The notes under the pieces were generated by a model. The model made no database searches, was not told the origin of the DNA, and was given only the letters and a program-made list of their open reading frames with translations. Shown in pieces: positions 15,811 through 23,617 of a stretch of 64,000 nt of DNA; the stretch's first letter is position 1; each line of letters begins with the position of its first letter. The stretch lies in assembly GCA_024654525.1 (NCBI GenBank), contig JANLHI010000032.1, positions 1 through 64,000 of the forward strand. Reading direction: 5' to 3'. A program made the translations under genes and the position numbers. Source of the DNA: Patescibacteria group bacterium. Its GTDB lineage: Bacteria > Patescibacteria > Paceibacteria > UBA6257 > 2-01-FULL-56-20.

Positions 15811-17139
15811 CTATGCATCAATCCCCGGTACCGGAAATTTGCTCGCAAGTGCATTTACCCGCTCACGGATTTTTTTCACCACCTCATTCTCCTCAAGCGC
15901 TTTTGTAAAGTCTTTTACTGCCTGCGAACGCTTTTCCTTTTCCTCTGGAAGAGGCACATTCGCAAATGTTTTCACAATTTCTGCAATCCATGTCCCGATA
16001 ACTTCCATTTCCTTTTCCTTCATGCCGCGCGTGGTGAGCGCCGGAGTTCCCAAGCGAATCCCCGAGGGATAAAAGGGAACCGAGGGGTCATTTGGCACCG
16101 TGGTAAAATTTACATTAATTTCTGCCGCTTCAAGCGCCTTTGTTACAAACACTCCTCGACCCGGTCCGAAAGGACGCAAATCGATAAGCATAAGATGCGT
16201 TTCGGTACCGCCCGACACCAACTTCAACCCTTGTGAGAGAAGCGTCTGTGCAAGCACTGAAGCATTTTTAACCACTTGTGCCGCATACTCTTTAAACTCC
16301 GGTCTTAATGCTTCCCCCAATGTCACCGCAACCCCGGCAATTGTGTGTTCGTGCGGACCTCCCTGCATGCCGGGGAATACCGCCTTATCAATTTTCTCTC
16401 TGAACTCTTCCTTACAAAAAATCATCGCGCCTCGGGGCCCGCGAAGCGTCTTATGCGTCGTCGTGGTCACTACATCAGCAAAAGGAAATGGCGAAGGGTG
16501 TGATCCTCCGATTACCAGTCCTGAAATATGAGAAATATCCGCCATGGAAATAGCGCCAACGGATTTTGCAATCGCCGCCATTTTTTCGAAATCCACCTTG
16601 CGCGGATAAGCGGTAAATCCCGAAAGAATAAGCTGTGGTTTACACTCCTCTGCAAGCTTTTGGATCGCCTCATAATCCAGAACTTCCGTTTCCGCGTTCA
16701 AGGGGTAAAACACAAAGGAAAACAACTTTCCTGAAGCGTTTACCGGCGACCCATGGGTGAGGTGTCCGCCCTGATCAAGCCGGAGAGACATGATGGTATC
16801 CCCCGGTTTTAAGAGTCCGAGATATACCGCAAGATTTGCGGGACTCCCCGAGTAAGGTTGCACATTTACATGATATCCTTCCGCTCCGAAAGCCTTAATC
16901 GCACGAGTCTGACACAAACGTTCCACCTCATCTATATGAATATTCCCGCTATAGTAGCGTCGCCCAGGATACCCTTCGGCATATTTATCGTTCAAGATAC
17001 TCCCCGCCGCTTCAAGCGATGCGGCGGACGCATAGTTCTCCGAAGGAATCATCTCAAGTCCTTCTTTTTGCCTCTTTTTTTCCCGCTCTATAATAGCGTC
17101 AACCTCCGGATCTTGAGAGCTCAACGAGTGTTTGATCAT
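15811..17139 (-). CDS. glyA: Serine hydroxymethyltransferase
   Basis: The 442-residue PLP enzyme converts serine and tetrahydrofolate to glycine and methylene-tetrahydrofolate. The PLP lysine is K230 in TTTTHKTLRG. The substrate motif IPSENYAS is at 31-38, YSGNI at 63-67, and the cofactor-ring motif DISHISG at 201-207 (usual DMAHIAG). Together with folD it forms a one-carbon unit. Its promoter overlaps that of dcd on the other strand. Confidence 0.96.
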   Translation of the reverse strand: MIKHSLSSQDPEVDAIIEREKKRQKEGLEMIPSENYASAASLEAAGSILNDKYAEGYPGRRYYSGNIHIDEVERLCQTRAIKAFGAEGYHVNVQPYSGSPANLAVYLGLLKPGDTIMSLRLDQGGHLTHGSPVNASGKLFSFVFYPLNAETEVLDYEAIQKLAEECKPQLILSGFTAYPRKVDFEKMAAIAKSVGAISMADISHISGLVIGGSHPSPFPFADVVTTTTHKTLRGPRGAMIFCKEEFREKIDKAVFPGMQGGPHEHTIAGVAVTLGEALRPEFKEYAAQVVKNASVLAQTLLSQGLKLVSGGTETHLMLIDLRPFGPGRGVFVTKALEAAEINVNFTTVPNDPSVPFYPSGIRLGTPALTTRGMKEKEMEVIGTWIAEIVKTFANVPLPEEKEKRSQAVKDFTKALEENEVVKKIRERVNALASKFPVPGIDA

Positions 17140-17145
17140 GCCTGT

Positions 17146-17174
17146 AGCATATCAAGACATTGCGCGATTTCCAA
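17146..17174 (-). promoter_or_regulatory. glyA promoter, leaderless
   Basis: TTGGAA (17169-17174), 17-nt spacer, TATGCT (17146-17151), then 6 nt to ATG at 17139. It overlaps the dcd promoter on the opposite strand, so the two genes may compete for polymerase. Confidence 0.6.
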
Positions 17175-17188
17175 GCCCGCGATAGAAT
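17160..17188 (+). promoter_or_regulatory. dcd promoter, leaderless
   Basis: TTGCGC (17160-17165), 17-nt spacer, TAGAAT (17183-17188), then 7 nt to ATG at 17196. Confidence 0.6.
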
Positions 17189-17195
17189 TATTTCC

Positions 17196-17789
17196 ATGAT
17201 TTTATCCGACAGAGATATTAAGAAAAATCTTGAATCTGGCAGAATAACCGTAGATCCTCTTTTCCCTGATTCCATCCAGCCGGCATCGGTGGATTTACAC
17301 CTCGGTCCCGACTTTTTGTTCTTTATTACCGATGAACATGTATGTATTGATCTCAAAGAACCGATAGATTATATGATGAAAAGCGTGACGATTGACGAGA
17401 CCAAACAATTCATCCTTCACCCGGGTCAGTTCGCCCTCGGCATGACCTACGAAGTTGTCGGCGTCGCAAATGACATGGTGGGACGCCTTGAAGGGAAATC
17501 TTCTCTCGGGCGCGTAGGATTAATTATTCACGCCACTGCAGGATATATTGATCCGGGAAATAAGTTAAAGATAACTCTCGAACTTCACAACATTTCAAGT
17601 TTGCCAATCAAACTGTATTATAAAATGCCCATTGCGCAGATTTCTTTTTCCCCCCTTTCTTCCGAAGCGGATGCGCCCTACGGCAACAAAACACTGGATA
17701 GTAAATATTATGGAGCCATGAAACCTCAGGCAAGCCAGTATTGGAAAAATTTCAAAAATAAAAACTCGTGGTTGCATTTCGGCGAATGA
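17196..17789 (+). CDS. dcd: dCTP deaminase
   Basis: The 197-residue trimeric enzyme deaminates dCTP to dUTP. The motif GRLEGKSSLGRVGL (about 98-111) contains the conserved Ser and Arg, followed by the catalytic-Glu region HATAGYIDPG and LELHN. Length and motifs fit monofunctional Dcd. A bifunctional dCTP deaminase/dUTPase cannot be excluded, but a separate dUTPase follows and overlaps by 4 nt. The ATG at 17196 is chosen over 17160 because of the promoter. Confidence 0.94.
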   Translation: MILSDRDIKKNLESGRITVDPLFPDSIQPASVDLHLGPDFLFFITDEHVCIDLKEPIDYMMKSVTIDETKQFILHPGQFALGMTYEVVGVANDMVGRLEGKSSLGRVGLIIHATAGYIDPGNKLKITLELHNISSLPIKLYYKMPIAQISFSPLSSEADAPYGNKTLDSKYYGAMKPQASQYWKNFKNKNSWLHFGE

Positions 17790-18211
17790 AAATAAGAATC
17801 TCTCGCATTGATAAAGATTTACCATTGCCTGAATATAAAACCGAGGGGGCGGTGGCGTTCGACTTCTACTCTCGGACAGACATATCACTGGCACCACACG
17901 AGAAAAAAATAGCACCTTCCAATTTTATTATTGAAGTGCCAAAGGGACACGCACTCATTGTCGCGGCGCGCTCCGGGACCCCAAAAAAAGGGATAATGCT
18001 TGCGAATAATATCGGCATCATCGATGAGGATTATCACGGGCCCGAAGATGAAATCGGAATTTGGGTGTGGAACATGACGGATGCACCAATTGAAATAACG
18101 CGTGGCGACAGAATCGCACAAGGTCTTATTGTGCCTATCATCCGCGCTGAATGGGAAGAAGTGGCGCAAATAAAAGAATCCTCACGAGGAGGATTTGGGA
18201 CTACGGGATAA
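17786..18211 (+). CDS. dut: dUTP diphosphatase-like protein
   Basis: The 141-residue protein hydrolyses dUTP to dUMP, keeping uracil out of DNA and supplying thymidylate synthesis. Motif 2 is ARSGTPKKG (usual RSS/G), motif 3 GIIDEDYHGPEDEIGI holds the catalytic Asp, and the C-terminal arm SRGGFGTTG matches motif 5. Asp is kept in IDEDY, but the Glu-rich insertion in motif 3 is unusual. The start overlaps the dcd stop (ATGA), so the pair is translationally coupled: dCTP to dUTP to dUMP. Confidence 0.9.
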   Translation: MKIRISRIDKDLPLPEYKTEGAVAFDFYSRTDISLAPHEKKIAPSNFIIEVPKGHALIVAARSGTPKKGIMLANNIGIIDEDYHGPEDEIGIWVWNMTDAPIEITRGDRIAQGLIVPIIRAEWEEVAQIKESSRGGFGTTG

Positions 18212-18219
18212 AGACTAGG

Positions 18220-18669
18220 CTATTCCCCTGTACTATAAAATTTTCCATCGCGGTACCGTGCGAGTACTCGTTCACTGCAAAAGAAAATCGGGGATGGTAA
18301 ATTATCCAAAGAAAACCAACACCATTCGGTAATTTCGTCGGGCTCTCGCACTTCCGGCTCACCGGAACTGTTTTCACACAGAAGCCCAATGGTGACGAAA
18401 TGCGCATCGCTCACTCTGTCGTTCGCCACGCTTATTACCTTCGTGTCTTCCTTCTTTGCCATAATTCCCGTTTCTTCTTCAAGCTCCCGCACTGCCGCAT
18501 CTTCAAAACTTTCTCCAAAATCAACTTTGCCACCGGGCATCGTCCACGTACCCTCGCCATGCAACTCCGAATCAGCAGTATTGGGATTTTCACTCCTACG
18601 TCCCAAAAGAACCTTTCCCTCCCGAAGAATCATGACCCCCACCCCTACGCCGATTTTTAGCTTATCCAT
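18220..18669 (-). CDS. NUDIX hydrolase
   Basis: The 149-residue protein has a full Nudix box GKVDFGESFEDAAVRELEEE followed by TG, starting near residue 47. The N-terminal GVGVGVMILREGKVLLGRR is typical of MutT-like nucleotide-cleaning enzymes. The substrate is probably a nucleoside diphosphate derivative but cannot be assigned. Its ATG uses the final A of the tRNA-His CCA end, so it is co-transcribed with or released from that tRNA. Confidence 0.92.
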   Translation of the reverse strand: MDKLKIGVGVGVMILREGKVLLGRRSENPNTADSELHGEGTWTMPGGKVDFGESFEDAAVRELEEETGIMAKKEDTKVISVANDRVSDAHFVTIGLLCENSSGEPEVREPDEITEWCWFSLDNLPSPIFFCSERVLARYRDGKFYSTGE

Positions 18670-18743
18670 GGGGTGCCCAACGGGATTCGAACCCGTGATG
18701 AGAGTTCCACAAACTCTAGTGTTGCCGCTACACTATGGGCACC
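18669..18743 (-). tRNA. tRNA-His (GTG)
   Basis: Extra 5' G (G-1) opposite C73, acceptor arms GTGCCCA/TGGGCAC, anticodon stem AGAGT/ACTCT with loop TTGTGGA giving GTG, encoded CCA. Upstream TACACT can serve as a -10 box. Confidence 0.95.
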
Positions 18744-18879
18744 ATGCGCAGACCAGTGTAGATAACTTTTGAATTATTCGCAACTCCGCTTGTTTTTAAG
18801 CTATTTTTTCTTTATGCTTATCATGTTTCTCTACAATTAAATTTGTGTCTATACGGCACACATCATAATAAATAATCAT

Positions 18880-20715
18880 ATGTCACGTATTACAAAAAAT
18901 ATTCTTTGGGCGATTGTGACCCTTCTCGTTATCTCGTTTGTATTCTCTCTATTTTCAAGCGAAATAGCATCCCCTGAAAAAATCAGCGTAAGCGAGCTTG
19001 CTCAAAAAATAGTTGCGGGAGAAGTACAAGAGATCACTATCAACGGTGATGATCTTGAAATAAAACTCCAAGGAGGATCAACCGCAATTACCAAAAAAGA
19101 AACAGAGGCTGGACTTACGGAAACTCTCAAAAATCTCGGCGTCTCTTCTGAGGCAATTCAAGGAATACATGTAAACATACAAAGTCCTTCGGGATTTCAA
19201 TTCTGGGCGGGAATACTGATTCCCACATTGCTTCCCATACTCATCATCGGCTTCTTCTTCTGGCTTATGTTCCGCCAAGCACGCACCGGTGCAAATCAGG
19301 CGTTTAGTTTCGGCAAATCTAATATTCGCCTCACTACACTCGATAAGGAGAAAGTTCTTTTCAAGGATGTTGCGGGACTCAAAGAAGCAAAAGAAGAGCT
19401 TTTTGAAATTGTAGATTTCCTCAAAAATCCAAAAAAATTTCACGACCTTGGTGCGCGTATCCCCCGCGGAGTACTTCTTATGGGGTCTCCCGGTACGGGG
19501 AAAACGCTTATCGCGCGAGCAGTCGCGGGTGAAAGCAACGTTCCCTTTTTCCATATCTCCGCGTCGGAGTTCGTGGAGATGTTTGTGGGAGTGGGCGCCT
19601 CGCGTACACGCGATGCGTTTGCGGTTGCGAAAAAAGCATCCCCCGCAATCCTTTTTATTGATGAAATTGATGCAGTCGGACGTCAGCGTGGCACAGGTGT
19701 AGGAGGAGGCAACGACGAGCGCGAACAAACTCTCAATCAAATTCTTGTGGAACTTGATGGCTTTGATCGCGACACGCGTGTCATCGTACTTGCCGCAACA
19801 AACCGACCGGATGTATTGGATCCCGCGCTCCTTCGTCCAGGACGCTTTGATCGACGCGTAGTTCTTGATCTTCCTGACCTGAATGACCGCGAAGCGATCC
19901 TCAAAATTCACGCACAAGGAAAAATTCTTGCCACCGCAGTTGATTTGCGGAAAGTGGCGGTACGCACCCCCGGGTTCTCTGGCGCTGATCTTGCCAACTT
20001 GATGAATGAAGCGGCAATCCTCACCGCACGCGCAAATAAAAAACAAACCGGTCAAGATGAACTTTTCAGCGCGGTGGAAAAAGTACTTCTCGGTCCCGAA
20101 CGCAAAAGCCGTGCCATCAGCCCGCGTGAAAAAGAAATCACCGCATATCACGAAGCAGGACACGCACTCACTGCGGCGTCGCTTAAAAATGCAGATCCCG
20201 TGCATAAAGTATCCATCATCAGCCGCGGTATGGCAGGAGGGTATACTATGAAACTTCCGATAGAGGAACAACATCTTCGCACACGCAACCAATTCCTAAC
20301 CGACTTAATAATGATGCTTGGGGGTTACGTCTCCGAGAAACTTACCTTTGGAGACATTTCCACCGGTGCCTCAAACGACTTGAAACAGGCGACTGAACTT
20401 GCGCACCGATTGGTTACCAAATACGGCATGAGTGAAAAAATGGGACCTCAAACATTCGGGAAATCCGATGAAATGGTTTTCCTCGGAAGGGAAATTGTCG
20501 TAGAAAAAGATTATTCGGAAAAGATAGCGGCACAGATTGATGACGAGATTCGCTTTCTCATTACTCACGCACATGAAAGCGCAAAGAAGATTTTGAGCAC
20601 GCACAAAGCGGCGCTCAAAGCAATTGCCGTAACGCTTATCGAGAAAGAAACACTTGAACAGGAAGAGTTTTTGAATGTTTTGAAGCCGTTCAAGATTAAG
20701 CCGGTGAGCGCGTAA
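18880..20715 (+). CDS. ftsH: ATP-dependent zinc metalloprotease FtsH
   Basis: The 611-residue membrane AAA protease degrades misfolded and regulatory membrane proteins. It has two N-terminal membrane helices (about 7-27 and 108-131) around an extracytoplasmic domain, Walker A GSPGTGKT at 202-209, Walker B ILFIDEID near 257-264, a second region of homology TNRPDVLDPALLRPGRFD and the zinc site HEAGH at 424-428. CATAAT at 18864-18869 could be its -10 box, 10 nt before ATG. Confidence 0.98.
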   Translation: MSRITKNILWAIVTLLVISFVFSLFSSEIASPEKISVSELAQKIVAGEVQEITINGDDLEIKLQGGSTAITKKETEAGLTETLKNLGVSSEAIQGIHVNIQSPSGFQFWAGILIPTLLPILIIGFFFWLMFRQARTGANQAFSFGKSNIRLTTLDKEKVLFKDVAGLKEAKEELFEIVDFLKNPKKFHDLGARIPRGVLLMGSPGTGKTLIARAVAGESNVPFFHISASEFVEMFVGVGASRTRDAFAVAKKASPAILFIDEIDAVGRQRGTGVGGGNDEREQTLNQILVELDGFDRDTRVIVLAATNRPDVLDPALLRPGRFDRRVVLDLPDLNDREAILKIHAQGKILATAVDLRKVAVRTPGFSGADLANLMNEAAILTARANKKQTGQDELFSAVEKVLLGPERKSRAISPREKEITAYHEAGHALTAASLKNADPVHKVSIISRGMAGGYTMKLPIEEQHLRTRNQFLTDLIMMLGGYVSEKLTFGDISTGASNDLKQATELAHRLVTKYGMSEKMGPQTFGKSDEMVFLGREIVVEKDYSEKIAAQIDDEIRFLITHAHESAKKILSTHKAALKAIAVTLIEKETLEQEEFLNVLKPFKIKPVSA

Positions 20716-20741
20716 CCTTTGCGTATGGTAGAATATCACCT

Positions 20742-21875
20742 ATGCGCCACAACCCGCAGAAGAGAGGAAAAAGAGCGCCTTGCGCGTTCTTTTTCTTTGC
20801 GCTCCTTCTCGTGATAAGCGGAGGAGTGTTTATAAGCGTGGATTATGCTCGCGCTCAAACCGCACAAGACAGGAAATCTTCCCTACTCTCATCTTCGGCT
20901 CCCTCGCCTAAAGTGAAAATCATCTTGGATGAATATACGAACGTTACGAAAGAAACGTATACCTGCGCAGATGGATCTCAACAATGTCTTTTGTTTATTG
21001 AAAACCAAACTTCTATGGAAGACAAGGTTGTCTTTCACTACCAATACACTCCCGAGGATTCCAATGTCTTTAGGACCGAAATCAGGAGATACAGCGACGA
21101 CTTTACGAATACATACCGGCGCGCGCAATGTGTGATTACTTCTCAATTTAATCAAACAACACGAAAGGGGCATAGTACCAACATATGTAACGACCAAAAG
21201 GCACCAATATTTGATACGGATATTTCTTATGACCCTGCGTTTTCACTTCTATCTCCAAGTTTTTCAAAAGGCATTGGAAGTGCAAGTACAAAAGGATCAC
21301 TATCCTCTCTCACAAAATATATTACCCGGAAAGATGTTACTGAGGATGGAAAAGCATATTTGATTCTTGACGGCGGAGACCCCGATGTGTTCTATAACAT
21401 TCCCCTTACCGTTTCCGCAGGAACTCTTATTTCTTCGCTCAGCGATGCAAATGTAGGGCAAACCATTAGAATGGGTTATTTTGTTTCACGACCGATTCTC
21501 TGTAGTAAAATCAGGGTCGCAAATCAACCGGTAAAAGGGAATTGCGCCGTAGATGTTGTGGTGCGCGGACAAAGCAAAACCGATATTACTCCTTCTATCG
21601 AAAATGTTGCCTATTATGATTATTCCTTCTATCTTCCGACCGCAAACTTTGGTCAATCACGTCGTGGAGAAATGAACTTTCCGTACTTTGAGCCCGAAAT
21701 AGTGCCCGCGAACAAAGTTTCTAAAACAGCACGAGAAAGACCTTCCTCATTTTCTACCAATGCGGCCGTACGACAACTTCAAATTCTCATCCAAACACTT
21801 CGTTCAAAAGTCAGGTCTATGCAAGTACAAATCGATCAGGCAGAGCGCATATATAACATGCGGCGCATCAACTAA
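20742..21875 (+). CDS. Secreted protein with C-terminal coiled coil
   Basis: The 377-residue protein has a signal peptide (basic start, hydrophobic 15-32, likely cleavage after ARA near 38). The mature part has no recognised domain, with cysteines (TCADGSQQC, and others later) that could form disulfides outside the cell. The last 35 residues are a heptad-like helix (LQILIQTLRSKVRSMQVQID), a pattern frequent at the end of CPR surface proteins. TAGAAT at 20729-20734 lies 7 nt before the ATG. Confidence 0.75.
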   Translation: MRHNPQKRGKRAPCAFFFFALLLVISGGVFISVDYARAQTAQDRKSSLLSSSAPSPKVKIILDEYTNVTKETYTCADGSQQCLLFIENQTSMEDKVVFHYQYTPEDSNVFRTEIRRYSDDFTNTYRRAQCVITSQFNQTTRKGHSTNICNDQKAPIFDTDISYDPAFSLLSPSFSKGIGSASTKGSLSSLTKYITRKDVTEDGKAYLILDGGDPDVFYNIPLTVSAGTLISSLSDANVGQTIRMGYFVSRPILCSKIRVANQPVKGNCAVDVVVRGQSKTDITPSIENVAYYDYSFYLPTANFGQSRRGEMNFPYFEPEIVPANKVSKTARERPSSFSTNAAVRQLQILIQTLRSKVRSMQVQIDQAERIYNMRRIN

Positions 21876-21897
21876 AACTCAAGGGGCTAAAAAGGGG

Positions 21898-21970
21898 TGG
21901 GTCAGGAAGGACTCGAACCTTCGATCGCCAAGGTATAAGCTTGGTGCTTTAGCCACTAAGCTACTGACCC
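21898..21970 (-). tRNA. tRNA-Ile (TAT)
   Basis: Acceptor arms GGGTCAG/CTGACCC, anticodon stem CCAAG/CTTGG with loop CTTATAC giving TAT (reads AUA), T arm GAAGG-TTCGAGT-CCTTC. CCA is not encoded. It follows the stop of the upstream minus-strand gene by 5 nt and may share its transcript. Confidence 0.93.
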
Positions 21971-21975
21971 ATATC

Positions 21976-22563
21976 TCACTGCTTTATTATCGTATCAAAC
22001 CGATCCATCGCTTGTCCGGCTTGGCTATTAAAAGAATTAATCGCTTGCGCCTCCGCATTAATCTGATTCACCAACACCGCCACCTGCTTCGCTGCGCCTG
22101 GTATTCCACTGAAACGATCGCGAAGCGCTTGTAAAAGGTTGCTTAAATAGTTGCTGTAACTTATCAACCGGTTTAACAGTGCAAGCCGACTTGCAATTGA
22201 TTCAAGTGCCGCTTGTCTTGCCTCAAACGATTGGATTCCCGAAAGTGCCTTTGTCATAATACTTATCTCATCCGCAAGCGCCACCGCCTGCTCCCTGATA
22301 TCTTGGCTCTTTTCCGTGGCGCCAAGCGTTATTGCAAGCGCTTCCGGAAAATCTCCTTTCTTATCAAGCTCGCTTATCTTTTCGAGACTCTTTGAAGAAT
22401 CATTCGAAAGATTCACGATGTTTTGAGCAATAAGCGCGCCTCGAAGCCGCGCATCCTGAAATTCAGAGGGTATATTTCCGGACGAAGAAAAAAGGCGACT
22501 TGCACCATATCCTCCCACCACAATAGCTATAAATACTATAAATAACTTAGTTCGTTGAGACAT
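21976..22563 (-). CDS. Membrane-anchored helical protein, unknown
   Basis: The 195-residue protein has an N-terminal membrane helix (about 6-26) and an otherwise alpha-helical, Ala/Leu/Ser-rich body without cysteines, consistent with an extended coiled-coil or periplasmic bundle. A GTG one codon upstream (22566) is an alternative start. The gene ends 5 nt before tRNA-Ile on the same strand. No family recognised. Confidence 0.7.
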   Translation of the reverse strand: MSQRTKLFIVFIAIVVGGYGASRLFSSSGNIPSEFQDARLRGALIAQNIVNLSNDSSKSLEKISELDKKGDFPEALAITLGATEKSQDIREQAVALADEISIMTKALSGIQSFEARQAALESIASRLALLNRLISYSNYLSNLLQALRDRFSGIPGAAKQVAVLVNQINAEAQAINSFNSQAGQAMDRFDTIIKQ

Positions 22564-23027
22564 CACGTTGCACTCTTTGTACCTTATTTCAAAAAAATCC
22601 GCAACATATGGATCTCTTTTTATAAAAACCGAATCATGCTACATAGCGCGGTATGATGGCGTAGTAATAAGAAACGTAGCTATTCGAAAGCATAAAAGAA
22701 AATTACGAGAAAATAGCTACTCCTCTACCATAATTAGTGCGTATCTCGGAATATCTAAAAATACACTGCGTGATTGATTTAGAGATAAACCTTTGCGCAC
22801 GAGTGTATAGAATTTTAGAGGAAAACAACCGGATTACCACTCGAAAATTCTAGAAAGACTAAAATTGATCATCTAGAAAATAAATCGTCAATAAATAAAA
22901 GAAAGTTGCCTTATGGGACCGCCCGCGTTACCATTGTGAACAGAAATGATTCCTCAAAAGGAGTGGGGGACACCGTGAAACAATGGGAGGGGGATTTCCC
23001 TGGCATCCTTTCACAAACACAACAACC
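22564..23027. other. Intergenic stretch, possible HTH remnant
   Basis: No intact gene. A TTG-started frame (22568-22777) ends with a segment (about 22675-22775) reading KHKRKLRENS, then ISAYLGISKNTLRD, which looks like a small helix-turn-helix of the IAKKLGISKSTLS kind. There is no good start codon, and the frame stops straight after. The rest is AT-rich with a weak inverted repeat (TAGAATTTT near 22808, AAAATTCTA near 22844). Confidence 0.4.
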
Positions 23028-23098
23028 GCGGGCGTAGTATAGTGGCAGTACGGAACCCTTCCAAGGTTCAGGTACGGGTTCGATCCCCGTCGCCCGCT
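23028..23098 (+). tRNA. tRNA-Gly (TCC)
   Basis: Acceptor arms GCGGGCG/CGCCCGC, anticodon stem GAACC/GGTTC with loop CTTCCAA giving TCC, T-loop TTCGATC. CCA is not encoded. Confidence 0.95.
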
Positions 23099-23101
23099 CA
23101 C

Positions 23102-23617
23102 TTATTTGCTTGAAAAAAGTTTGATTGTTACCGCCACCTCCTCGGGAATACCATCGATACACGGGTATCGTTTTATTTCTTCCGCATTCACCCATGCATA
23201 ATCGGTAAATGATCCCTGCTCCATCTTCACCTCACCACTCTTATAACGCGCAGCAAATTTAATAAGAATCGAGGGCGTTCCATCCGGGCGCACAAAAGCA
23301 GTGTTATTTATATATAAAAGCGGCAACTCAATCTCAATACCCGCCTCTTCTCGCACCTCTCTCCGCAAAAGACCCTCCACGACATCCTCAAAATCCAACA
23401 CATCACCATTGATCCTTGTCGGCTTTGAAATAGCGAGATCCTTCCACTCAAGCTTCCCACCCGGCACACAATACCGCCCCGGATGCACCTTCTCTTCTTT
23501 GCTTCGTTTCAAAACAAGACACCGAGCATCACTCTCGCGATATACCACTACATTCGCAACAAAATAGAAAAGCTTTTCTAGCTTTGCATATTCAATACTT
23601 ATTTTATCCGCAGGCAT
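23102..23617 (-). CDS. NUDIX hydrolase with interrupted box
   Basis: The 171-residue protein reads as a Nudix protein: LVLKRSKEEKVHPGRYCVPGGKLEW, then LLRREVREEAGIEIE, the C-terminal half of the Nudix box. Between them lie about 20 extra residues (roughly 60-80, KDLAISKPTRINGDVLDFED), so the usual G(5)E(7)RE spacing is broken and the first Glu may be replaced by Asp or supplied from the insert. Its ATG overlaps the tyrS stop by 1 nt (TAATG), so the two are translationally coupled. Confidence 0.82.
   Translation of the reverse strand: MPADKISIEYAKLEKLFYFVANVVVYRESDARCLVLKRSKEEKVHPGRYCVPGGKLEWKDLAISKPTRINGDVLDFEDVVEGLLRREVREEAGIEIELPLLYINNTAFVRPDGTPSILIKFAARYKSGEVKMEQGSFTDYAWVNAEEIKRYPCIDGIPEEVAVTIKLFSSK

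Noticed and set aside
22911..23195. Minus-strand frame with ATGIEPVPEPWKGS
   Set aside because: It is the antisense reading of tRNA-Gly, a known artefact of open frames over tRNA genes. The plus-strand frame over tRNA-His (18389-18772) is rejected for the same reason.
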